Assembly (NCBI RefSeq): GCF_042453785.1 | Contig: NC_091670.1 | Location: forward strand, 37,831,501 to 37,895,500 | Direction: 5' to 3' | DNA from: Malus domestica | Taxonomy: Eukaryota > Streptophyta > Magnoliopsida > Rosales > Rosaceae | DNA length: 64,000 nt | Shown here: piece by piece, positions 39,872-50,039 of the stretch | How positions within the stretch are numbered: the stretch's first letter is position 1 | Layout: each line of letters begins with the position of its first letter | Notes under the pieces: generated by a model | The model's database searches: none | What the model was told of the DNA's origin: nothing | What the model saw: the letters and a program-made list of their open reading frames with translations, nothing else | Translations under genes and position numbers: made by a program

Positions 39872-40530
39872 CACATGTGAGTCTCACGTGGAAATATTAA
39901 AGTCATTATTTCAAACCAAATTAAGAAACCTAAAACATTTGTGGAATATTTGGTACGTCTTAGGGTTCAACTGAACTTGGATTTGACGACAACGGGGAGG
40001 GTTGAACGAGGTTGGAGGGTGAAGCTAAGCCGTTGACTGAAAATCCATGTCATTGGCTGGGGGAAGAGGTGAAGGAGAAGTCGTGCCTAATTTCTTAAGC
40101 ATGGCTGCTTTTGCTTTCTGTTGAAAACTTGATATTTCAGCCTCTATTTGCAGAATGACAGTCAAATTACAACAGCAGCAAAACCAAGCGCAATAGCGTT
40201 TCAAATAATCACATGTGAGTCAGACGTGGGAATATTAAAGTCATCTTTTCAAACCAAATTAAGAAACCTAAAACATTTGTGGCAATGATTCGGTACATCT
40301 TAGGGTTCAACTGAAATTGGATTTGACGAAAACTGAGAGGGTTGAACGTGGTTGGAGGGTGAAGCTAAGCCGTAGACTGAAAATCCATGTCAATGGTTGG
40401 GAGAAGAGGTGAAGGAGAAGTCGTGCCTCATTTCTTAAGCATGGCTGCTTTCCACTTTCTGATGAAACCTTGATATTTCAGCCTCTATGTGTAGAATGAC
40501 AGTTGAATTACAACAGCAGCAAAACCAATG
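39872..40530. repeat. Direct tandem repeat, period about 338 bp, two units
   Basis: Unit 1 starts CACATGTGAGTCTCACGTGG (39872) and unit 2 starts CACATGTGAGTCAGACGTGG (40210). They share nearly the whole sequence, including TTAGGGTTCAACTGAA, GTTGGAGGGTGAAGCTAAGC and TTACAACAGCAGCAAAACCAA. Both contain a partial frame without recognisable product. Confidence 0.8.
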
Positions 40531-41144
40531 TTAGCATGACCGTGATTTGTGAGATGGGGTGGTCAATTTGGTGTAATTCATCAAACCCACCAAGCATTCA
40601 GAGAGTTTCGTAAGATTTTGGTGGAAATCGGAGCGTGAAATGGAGAGTGGAAGTGGAAACTGTATGGTTCTGAGGCTTTGGAAAATGGCGGGAACTCTTA
40701 GCATGACCGTTAATCGGTAACGATGTATAGAAAACCAACTTTGAAGTGGGACAGAGTCTGGGCGGGTGGTTTCCGGTTCACTAAGGGTGCGTTTGGTACG
40801 TGGGATGGGACGGAACAGAGTGGGACGGACGCGTTCCGTCCCATGTTTAGTGCGCTAAAATTATGTGGAACGCGCGTCCCACGGAACGAAAATGGGTTAG
40901 ATTTTGGTTCCCCCTCCCCCCTGGAACGGGTTTTTCCATCCCGTGGGACACAAAATTATATTTTTTTTGGACAACAATACCCCTCTTATTTTTCATTAAT
41001 TACATTGTCTACCTCCCTTTCTCTCCTGTAACCTCCCTCTCTTCTACCCTTGTTTCTCCCGTAGCCCTCCTCTTCCTCCACCACAAACCTAGTAACCCAA
41101 CTGCTAACCCAATCCTAGCAAACCCATCCGACGACGACAACGTC

Positions 41145-43432
41145 ACCATAGCAAACCCTCTTCTTCTCTGGCACCGTCTGGCGTCACGAACATGACTCGC
41201 ATCTCGTCATCTTCGTCTGTGTAAGCGAGGTGGATCTGATCCGGAACACGACCCGATTCGAAGCTAAGGTCGTCATCTGAGGTGGCGAGCAGGTGGGCGG
41301 TGTCGGGGAGGGGGTTGTGGTCCTGGTCGAGGTGGTTGGGGTCGACCTTGGACTCGTTCCAGCGGAAAATCTGGAAAGAGTAGTTGAATCGAAGATTGAC
41401 CAGAGGGAGGGAAATGGAGCCCGACCCAGATTTCCATGTGGGGGCGGAGGAAAGGAACTTGAATCCTATAAAATTGTCGTGGTGGGAGGAAGGGGGCGAG
41501 TAGATACCGAGCCAGTCGAGTCGGGAGGGCGAGTCGATGCCGGTGTTGGAAATGTGCCCTAAAACCAATCATATGATGATACTTTACGGACATTTCAAAT
41601 GTTAAACTAATCTAGTTTAACATATAAAGGGCAAAGATTATTGTTTGAGCCGTCTCATATAAATGTTATATGCTTAAACGATAAAGTCCAAGGAATATGT
41701 GATTGGGAGAATGCAATCTAATGAAGTTAGATTAATGAGACCATTCTTTCGTAGACACATCCTAAATGTTCCTGATCATAGGATTACCAATTGGGCATTG
41801 ACAGTCCGTTAAGATCAGTACGTACTGTGTCTTCTCTCAGGGAGAGTGACTAGTCTCGAGTCATTGGTGTGTGTGACATCAAGACAAGTACGTAGGTGCT
41901 CAATAAGAGAATGAGTTCACTGAACGTGATCAACGAAGAGTTCTTATATTCCATGTCACATGAGAACTCATGGTTGGGATAATGCAAAGTAGTCATTTGA
42001 CCTGAGGCATCACAGTTGTCTTGTGGTTAAGTCCTTAATCTTTGATTATGTCTAATTCACCCCCTAGGGGTGTCACGGCATCGTTGGGGTTAAGCCACTT
42101 AGCTATGGAGACAAGTAAATGCACAACAAGGGATCTCTAACCTTCAAACAGTTGAGGGAGAATACTCTATGATATGATTTGGAATCTCTGGCCAGAGTAT
42201 GAATGAGATTGGGGAATGCGTTCCAAATCACATTCAAGGAAATCATATAAGCAAACGATTCACATTGGATAGTAGACATGAGTAAATAAACTATCATACC
42301 AAACAATGTGGTCAAGAGTATTAGATTAGAGAAGGACCGTATTGCATTTGTAATCCCGAACTGAATAGGTTCTCTATCCTCTTCTGATTAGCTTGGGTAA
42401 CCATGACATGCTGCTAGGCGTCAACCATGGTTTGTGGAAGCCCTATACGTGTTTAACCACTAAAGGGAGAATTGAAAATTGTTTCAATTCACAATCGATG
42501 TAAAATGGTTTTAATCGCCCACTGCCTCGCTAAAAGGAACCTAATGGATCGCACACCATAAAAGGTGGAGATTGAAGATTAAATGGAAATGAGTAAGAAT
42601 GATTAAATGGTTTAATCATTTATTTATGGCAAGGATTAATTAATATGTTAATTAATCAAACGAATAAGTTCGTTAAAGACTTCGGGATAGTTTTGGACCT
42701 TAAGGCCCAATGGGCTTCGAACGTCAAGCCCATTAACTTAAGTTGTATGACAATTTAATGAATAAAGGAATTAAGGCCCAAAAGCCCAAAACTCCCTAAA
42801 TGGCCGGCCATATGTGTATGAATTAGGGTTTTGGTTGTTTAGGTCACTTAAAGAAGTGACTATATAAATGACTTTATAGCCAAATATTCATTAATGTGAT
42901 TAAGGGTTTATTTTGGGTGAAAATGGGTGAGAATTGTCTCTCCATTTTCTCTCTAAAGAAGCTAACACATTGGAGGGTACATCTAGCAATACTACTACTC
43001 CAAGGTCACTCATTTCTTCTACAATCAAACCTTGGTGAAGAGACTTAGAGGTTCCCTATTTTGGGAACTTGGAGAAACCTATTCTTCCATCCAAATTCAT
43101 GGATCTAAGAAGCAAGGAATGAAGGCCCCTATCTCTTTGGGTGATTAGCCTTTGCTTATGCAAAGAGTAATCTACAAAGGTATTAATTTCAACTCACTTT
43201 GTTTTGAGTTGATTATTGGTTCACCAATCTACTAGGCTTTGAATTTCATGGGTAATGTTTTGTTTTTGAATGCATACAAGCATGATTCCGCCTTTAATTT
43301 GTTAATTGCATGCCATATGATGTTATTCAAATGAACATGTTTTTCAAAATAAATCCTTCAGCCGGACCATTGGATTAGGACGGAGTCGCCCGATTTGGAG
43401 AGGGAGGTTGGGGAGAGAGAGAGTGAAACAAT
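41145..43432 (-). pseudogene. Purple acid phosphatase N-terminal fragment (PAP2/PAP9-like), interrupted by a solo LTR
   Basis: Minus-strand reading: 43432-43366 gives SPTSLSKSGDSVLIQWSG. Across the LTR it resumes at 41538 with [40 protein letters not shown] and [20 protein letters not shown]. This is the N-terminal Fn3-like region of the plant purple acid phosphatases of the PAP2/PAP9 type. It stops before any metal-binding motif and runs into unrelated sequence after FVTPDGA. No start, signal peptide or catalytic part is present, so it is a captured fragment, not a gene. Confidence 0.8.
41544..43360. mobile_element. Solo LTR (copia-type), 1817 bp
   Basis: Starts TGTTGGAAATGTGCCC and ends AAATCCTTCA, flanked by the 5-bp duplication GCCGG (41539-41543 and 43361-43365). 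It contains a TATATAAAT promoter word at 42861 on the plus strand. No internal domain or second LTR exists here, so it is the product of LTR-LTR recombination. The LTR is long. Confidence 0.85.
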
Positions 43433-43917
43433 TTGGTGGGTCGGAGGGAAGAAGGTGGATGTTGCACGGAGGATGATGACGATGCTGCAGGGAAGACGAT
43501 GACGACGCTGCAGGGAGGACAATGACGAAGCTACAAAAATTGATTGAAATGAATTTTGGGATTTTTCTGTGTTTGATTTGAAGAGAAAGAAATTGTTTGG
43601 GGGTCTAATTTGTCATTTTTTTTCTTCTTGTAATTGTTTGGGGGTCTGATTGGTTGCTGAGAAAACGAAGGAAAATGACGACGCTGCAGAAATTGTACAA
43701 ACAAGGCTAAGTTAGTCATTTAACACAAAATCCGAACCGTTCCGTCCTATGCATACCAAACATAACATGAACCTCCATTTCGTTCCGTTCTGTCATGTCC
43801 CGTCCCGTATGCGTACCAAATGGTACCTAAAAGGCCCAAACGCAATGTCTTGTACGTGTCGAGAGTTTATTGCCCTTGACATTTGACTTCCACACACGCT
43901 TTTTTATTTCCATGCAC

Positions 43918-44089
43918 GAGAAATTTTTTATTGTGATAGAAACACAGATGGTATACATCACGTGTTTTTATGTAAGTGATGAGAAATTTTATTTTTTAAG
44001 TTATTAACTTTTTAGCATATATATCTCATCATTTGTATAGTGACACGTGGTGTACCACCTCGTGTGCCGGTCACACTGAAAAATCTCTC
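43918..44089. mobile_element. MITE carrying two CACGTG boxes, about 170 bp
   Basis: Left arm GAGAAATTTTTTATTGTGAT, then GGTATACATCACGTG. The right arm reversed reads GGAGAGATTTTTCAGTGTGA, then GGTACACCACGTGTCAC. CACGTG lies at 43969-43974 and 44044-44049. A similar end (GCACTGAAAAATCTCTAG) occurs at 59456. Confidence 0.65.
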
Positions 44090-44276
44090 CCCATCCAAGC
44101 TCATCGGCTTCTTAATTGAATAAATTAAACAAGAATTGCAGAAGGAGAAAAATAATGCGGAAATGACTTTTTATAAGTTTTATAGTTAAAGAACACTTAA
44201 ATAGGTGATTGCACCTGACAAATAAATGAGATATATTTTTTTTTCTAATTTGATTCTTGAAGTTTTACTAACTTTA

Positions 44277-44516
44277 GAGTTCGTTTGGAAGTGTTTTTAA
44301 AATAGCTGAAAGGGCGTTTGGTGAAAACGTTTTTACAACAATTCCTTGGTAAAAATACAAATAAATCCTAAAAAATACTTGAAGTGCTTCGTGCAAGAAG
44401 TATTATTTATGTATTTTTTGCATAAAGCACTTCAAGCGCTTTTGTAACCCACAAACATTTTTTTTTTTAAAAAACGTTTTTAGTCATTTTAAATGGAATT
44501 TCCAAATGAGACCTTA
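44277..44516. mobile_element. MITE family C copy
   Basis: Left arm AGTTCGTTTGGAAGTGTTTT, then TAAAATAGCTGAAAG. Right arm TTTAGTCATTTTAAATGGAA, then TTTCCAAATGAGACC. An internal inverted pair AAGTGCTTCGTGCAAG / CATAAAGCACTTCAAG is seen. Confidence 0.65.
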
Positions 44517-45003
44517 ACCATTGTGAGGGAGGTTACACTTTTATTGTTGTTATGGGTCAGGTCATTTGTCCAGGATAATGTACTTACTCCTTTACACTCA
44601 AATTTGAATCACCTTATAATTTAGAGCATTTTAACGATCGCTTATATTAAAATAAATAACAATAGTATTATGTGTCCGTCTGGATAAGAATATTACTTTT
44701 TTGATCTCTTAGGAACAGTTAATGGCACAAAGCCTAGACGAAGAAGAATGTACCCTTTAAAAAAATACCTAAAAATGTGAGCCAAGTAAGAATCTGGGCA
44801 TTTCTTGCTTGGTTTGCCTTGATCATCAAGCATCTACCTCCTTTACAACCCCACACATTTAGCCCTTTGGAACCAACAGCCTTAGCAAGAAAAGAACCAA
44901 AACCTTCTTCCTCCCTTATATATGATATGATCATCTCTGTGTAACACATGCAATAACAAGTACAACCCTTTCTGCATCCAACAGCTTTTGATCTTACAAA
45001 AAA

Positions 45004-45799
45004 ATGGCCTACCAGCAGTTAAAACCCGTTGCCGGACTGCTTTTGGCTCTCAATTTCTGCATGTATGTCATCGTTTTGGGCATTGGAGGCTGGGCAATGA
45101 ACCGAGCAATCGACCACGGTTTTGTTATTGGTAAACGCTCTTAACCGCTTGAGCCCTCTCTCTTCCTTGTTTACACTTTACGTAGTATGAATTCTTCTCT
45201 GTATACTAATGCTGAGTGAGACTCTTGTAGGTCCTAGTTTTGATCTCCCGGCACATTTTTCGCCAATATATTTCCCCATGGGGAACGCTGCTACAGGGTT
45301 CTTTGTGACATTCGCTCTGCTCGCTGGAGTTGTTGGCGTAGCTTCAGCTATTTCCGGTATCAACCATCTCCGATCTTGGACCTATGAGAGCTTGCCGTCT
45401 GCAGCCACAGCTGGCACCATTGCCTGGACCCTCACCGTACTTGCCATGGGGTACTTATAAGTCATTACCATCCATAATAACAGATGCATAGTTGCATACA
45501 ATTGTTTGAACTATTTTTGCTCTATATTAACCAGCTGTTAACCTAATTCGTGCAGCTTCGGTTGCAAGGAGATCGAGCTTCGGATCAGAAATTCCCGATT
45601 GGTAAGATGAAAATTATGTTGTGACGAAATAGTTATCGAACCAGCCCTAAAATACTCATTCAATTGCTTCCAGAAATCTTCTTATATTGAAACATACTCC
45701 ACTTTCTTGCAGAGAACAATGGAGGCCTTCTTGATCATCCTTTCGGCGACGCAGCTTCTGTATTTAGCAGTCATTCATACCGTTGTATCGAGGAGATGA
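45004..45799 (+). CDS. AWPM-19-like plasma membrane protein, 159 aa
   Basis: Small four-helix membrane protein of the AWPM-19/PM19 family, known from ABA-treated and cold-hardened wheat cells and from seeds, acting at the plasma membrane in dehydration tolerance or ABA uptake. Exons: 45004-45130, 45231-45450, 45556-45601, 45713-45799 (480 nt, in phase). Helices fall at about 8-30 (VAGLLLALNFCMYVIVLGI), 60-82 (TGFFVTFALLAGVVGVASA), 100-118 (AGTIAWTLTVLAMGFG) and 134-154 (AFLIILSATQLLYLAVIH). Family blocks seen: GGWAMNRAIDHGF, SPIYFPMGNAATGF, HLRSW and CKEIELR. A TATATAT lies at 44917-44923, 81 bp before the ATG. Confidence 0.93.
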
Positions 45800-48168
45800 A
45801 CTTAAGAGAGTTGCGCGACTTTTGTGTTTGTGTGCTGCGTCTGAATTTGTTAATTTATTTATTTTTCATACCTTTTTCTTCACACTTTGAATAAATCTGG
45901 CCATGGTTATGGTGTCTGTCAACAGTGTGATATAATTGGATTGGATTGGATTGAATACATAAATATTTTTCAATACTCATTTTATGAATTACGTTCTTAA
46001 AGCTAGAATGTTTTTAGTGCGACATTTAGCACCGTCACCTGGTGTTACTAACTATCCATTGTCATGGGTAAACATAAGATTTTTACACTCTGACCAAAAT
46101 AAGATATGTAAACCGGTATTAATGCATTTAAGTGTCGTCAAACCAAGCTTTTTGTCAAAAAATGTAAATTTTTATTTTCGTGAAATATTTTAAGAAAATT
46201 TGAAAAAATAACCAAAATTTGGACCTTACATAGAATTATAACCACCGTTTCAAGTTTATGATAATTATAATCAAATTTTAATATAAAAGTACTAATATAC
46301 TTTTAAAATGAAAATTAAGAGATAAGAAAGAATTTAAAATGGAACCGCAGAAATATACTTCATCTCCAACTCCATTATTGAATAACGGTACTGTGCAAAT
46401 CCAACAACAATTTCACAAAAAAAAAAAATAATGAACAATAAACAATTTTTGCTAAAACCTGCATTCGTCAAGCGTTGGATAAATCTCCAAAATTAAAATG
46501 ACGATGATACAATTCCAGTACGTAACCCTCTTTTCATCTTAAGGCTTTTGAAAGCGATTTTACGGTTTATTAAGCAATAAATATATATTTAGTAAAACTT
46601 TCAAAACGGTTTAAATACGAATTTGTAAAGCCGACTAAAAACCATGAGTAATCAAATCAAACACTTCCACCGTTCGAACAATATTCTAATCTAATATAAA
46701 TTACGGAGAGCGGGACTCTTAACTTGGCTACAACAATCAAGTGAAGAATGATATTGAAAATGTTGCAAAAAAGAAGTAAAAATTAACACGAAAGAAAGGT
46801 TGTGAAAGCAGAGATATACAGCTGCCTACCATTCCTGACACTATCACCACCACAGATCTTAATTTGGTTTTATCTAATCCGGTTCTTACCCATTATTCTT
46901 CAGGGAAAAAAAAAGTGTAAGTTCTAATATCGAAATATCATAAAAATCTCGGAACAATTTTCACTTCCACAAGTTTCATGAGTCCGCTGAAACCCTTCAT
47001 GCTCTTTTGTTGGTTACAAAACAGCTTCATCTGTTGTTTCTGCATCACGAGAAACCTTGAAAAAATCAACCATCATTCAGTTTGAAAGGTATTACAAACT
47101 CGAACGGTAACATCACTCAAGTCTATATAAAATTGTTATGCAGGAAGGCGATGCATATATCTCAATGCTGGCATAGAGTTGAGCAATAATATAAAGCTTA
47201 GCACCGTTCTCAGACTACGAGAAAATTTAAGCAGGTTCAGATCAAATCAGAAAATACCTAACACTTGAAAAAATCACATTCAGATAGCACGCTTATTAGA
47301 CGAGCTGAAACAGAAATGCCTAATGGATTCTCCTTTAGGTGGTTGAGCTAGCAGCTAGCTAAACGAACAAAATATGAGACCCTGTTCTTTTAATCTCTAG
47401 CACAATCTCTATCTACCTTTACAATCGATGTACACTTGTAATTCAGGGGAGATCAACAAAAAAAACTTCCGCAGAACCTTAGCACAAAAGAGGTCTTCTA
47501 ACTCTAGCATAAGGGACTGTTGACATCAAGATATGAGTCCTTGAACATTTGTAATTCCTGCTTTTATCTAATTTCTTCTCTGTGAGGACAGCTTAAAGTC
47601 TGAAAGTACTGCTTAAAGTCCCTCTTGGGAAGAAGCCTCAACAATTTCTTCTCTCTTCTTATCTTTTAAACAATGGATTGTTACTCGCTGCTTTACTACT
47701 CACACTTGTATAGTGTGACAATCCTACTCGATTAGTAACTAAATTTCCTACTAAAATCCGTAAGATAACACATTTAAACATAATTTTCCATCCACTATTT
47801 ACATTCCATTGGCAACATGATAAACATTAAACCCTTCATGTGAGAAAATCGTAAACGAGGTCTTTCATGACAAACCAATCTTGACAATTCCAGTCCTTGG
47901 CTACCATTTTTCACTAGCAGTGCAATCCACATTCTATAAAAGCATAAATCAGACACCTAGAGACCACGGTCAATGAAGATCCACACTTTAATTTTCTGAA
48001 ACATAATAAATAATGACCACTTAAACAATTATGGCATCCCTGTTACATCCTAAACACATCTCAATGCCCCACTGACCCAGTCTGCACTATAGCATTGACA
48101 AAAACTATATATAGAGAGAAAAGGCAAGACATGTTATTTGAACTTGATAGCAAAATCCCAACCTGAAC
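45800..48168. other. Intergenic region, no gene seen
   Basis: AT-rich sequence without recognisable coding exons. The part nearest 48168 is probably 3' UTR or downstream DNA of the minus-strand gene. No clear repeats were recognised. Confidence 0.5.
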
Positions 48169-49606
48169 TTATCTATTGGAGCCTGTTATAGCATCCAGAA
48201 TTCCACAGCAGCTAAGCCAACATGTTTTTTGCGCCACGGGTGGAGCCGGAGCTAACAGAGGCTGCATAAATTCCAGCAAAGAAATTGAATTTGATTATCA
48301 AAATATAAAAAGATCTAACATCAAACTTTCAATGAAGAAAAAAATGCGGCGCAATACCTGCTTTTCAGAATATTCTGGAACATCAGGATCTTTGATGGGT
48401 TCAGCATCATTACTAACTTGGGCCAGAGAAGTACCTAATGATGGCAATACTTTGCTCTCATTTTCTTTAGACGCAGATTCCACCACACTTGAAGATGCCT
48501 TGGCAGTATCGTCCAGAAATGGCGATGCTTTATCCTCAATTTTCTTTGATACAGGATCCCCAGTAGGCAACGTTTTCTCTGCACCATTATCCAACCCTGC
48601 TTTTACTACATCATTGGAGATCGGTGCAATTTCAACTGGCGTCCTTTTTGAGAGGTGCACAGAAACCTCATGCGTAACAGAATCAAAAGAAGGGGCAATC
48701 TCTGTAGTAGCTGAACTTGTAGTCTTCCCAGCTGGTGCATCTTCAGTAGTCTTCCCAGCTGATGTAGAATCGACTGACTTAACCAAATCATTATGAGGTT
48801 TTTCCTCCGAAACTGAAGTATGGATATCCTCCTTTCGCCTTCTATCAACAGCTCGAGATTCTTCATCTGAACTACTACTGCTAGAGCTTCTATCGTCCCC
48901 GTTAGATGATCCCTTTGCAGACTTAGCATCCTCAATAATCACATTTTTGCCTGTTGAATTGTCTCTCAATTCCCTCTCAATTTCAACTCTCTGAACTGCC
49001 TCGGCATCGCCAGGCACTCCCTTATCTTGGGAGTTCACATCATTATTTCCTATCATAGTTCAATTCAATCACAAGAGTTTCAGTCAAAATCATGCAAAGC
49101 TAAGACCTCAATAAACACCCATTAAGCCAATTCGAAGCCAAAAAGTGTCAAACATTCAAATTTCAAAACTGTCATTAGAGAGGGGGATAAAGTACGAACT
49201 CAGAGATTCACTAACTAACATGCAACCACAATTTGTTCACCAGAATTAAGCTAAACTCAACACATCGGCAAATACCCACCAACCCAAATGGGGGAAATGA
49301 AACAAAATCAAAACTTCAAAATTGGGTAACTTGATTCATATTACAAAAATCCCAACCAACCCAAAGCAAAAAAGGGAAACTGGTAAATACCCAATTACCC
49401 AAATCGATAAAATAACAAGAAAAATTAATGAAAAGGGTTCGGAAACAATCGAGTGAGAGATGGGTAAGTGAGGGATTGATGAATTGAATAATCAAATAAA
49501 CAAAGAAAGCACCTTGAGAAGGAGGAGGAGGATTGGATGTGCCGTTGTGGGTTTGCTGCTCCTTCTTTTTCTTGGCAGCTTTTCGCTTCTTGGCACCTGA
49601 TGGCAT
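48169..49606 (-). CDS. Uncharacterised plant protein, Lys-rich N terminus and Ser/acidic body, 292 aa
   Basis: Exons on the minus strand: 49606-49513, 49049-48358, 48261-48169 (879 nt, in phase). The N terminus MPSGAKKRKAAKKKKEQ is strongly basic, like a nuclear localisation or membrane-binding segment. The middle is Ser, Asp, Glu, Lys and Thr rich with a run of seven Ser before DEE and a short repeat (SAGKTTEDAPAGKTTSSA). The C terminus (QKTCWLSCCGILDAITGSNR) has a conserved-looking Trp/Cys pattern. No domain is recognised; it is probably largely disordered. The first exon and the C-terminal CCG motif resemble small plant proteins annotated only as hypothetical, so a real conserved gene is likely. 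Confidence 0.72.
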
Positions 49607-49639
49607 GATTGCACACTCTCTCTCTGTCTCCTTTTGGGG

Positions 49640-49785
49640 ATTGTACAGCAGCAATGGGGTCTCTCTATCTCTCTCTCTCTCCTCTCGCTCGGAGAGACAG
49701 ATCTTCGTATTATTCGATCGAAATCAAAAACCCCGACACTCTTCTCCTTCTCTCTCACTCTCTCTCTCTCTCTCTCTCTTAAAGG
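49640..49785 (-). promoter_or_regulatory. CT-rich 5' leader of the 292-aa protein gene
   Basis: CT microsatellites at 49663-49683 and 49751-49781 (GA on the coding strand) lie directly upstream of the ATG at 49606. This is a typical plant 5' UTR or core-promoter feature. Confidence 0.45.
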
Positions 49786-49886
49786 TGATTATGTGGGACT
49801 CTCGGGGACTCTGTTTTGTGGAGAATAACTGCGCGTGTTTCAAAAATACAATAAAATTTAAAACTTGAAATGGTAAGAACTAAAAA

Positions 49887-50036
49887 ATATTAATGAAAAA
49901 TGTTTGAAAATTTTGAGTTTTAACAATAAAGATAAAATAAAAGGTCAAATGAATAGTATCAGAATTGACTTTTTAATGTAAAAATATGATTTTTCGTTAA
50001 AATAAACAGTACTATAAGTTTTTCGTTAAAGTTTCT
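49887..50036. repeat. Interspersed repeat, family A
   Basis: Same order of words as at 4685-4857 (ATTAATGAAAAATGTTTG, TTTTGAGTTTTAAC, GAATTGACTTTTTAATGTAA, TTTTCGTTAAAGTTTC). AT-enriched, so probably an older copy. Confidence 0.6.
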
Positions 50037-50039
50037 TAA

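Larger units (their letters stand above)
40785..43827. mobile_element. PIF/Harbinger-like TIR element carrying a gene fragment, split by a solo LTR
   Basis: The left end GGGTGCGTTTGGTACG and the right end, reversed, GGTACCATTTGGTACGCAT are terminal inverted repeats. They are flanked by TAA at 40782-40784 and 43828-43830. Subterminal GGGACGGA-type words occur at both ends in opposite orientation (GATGGGACGGAACAGAG on the left; CCGTTCTGTCATGTCCCG on the right). Without the solo LTR (41544-43360 plus 5 bp) the element is about 1.22 kb. No transposase is present. It contains a minus-strand piece of a purple acid phosphatase gene. Confidence 0.7.

Noticed and set aside
40723-41195. Plus-strand frames at the left end of the TIR element
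   Set aside because: They run through the TIR and antisense of the captured fragment, and no domain is visible.
44734-44949. Minus-strand 71-codon frame upstream of AWPM-19
   Set aside because: It overlaps the AWPM-19 promoter and TATA box, has no recognisable domain and no plausible transcription unit.
48176-48796. Plus-strand frame of 206 codons
   Set aside because: Antisense of the Ser-rich exon of the 292-aa protein. The minus strand gives spliced exons in phase with a start and stop.
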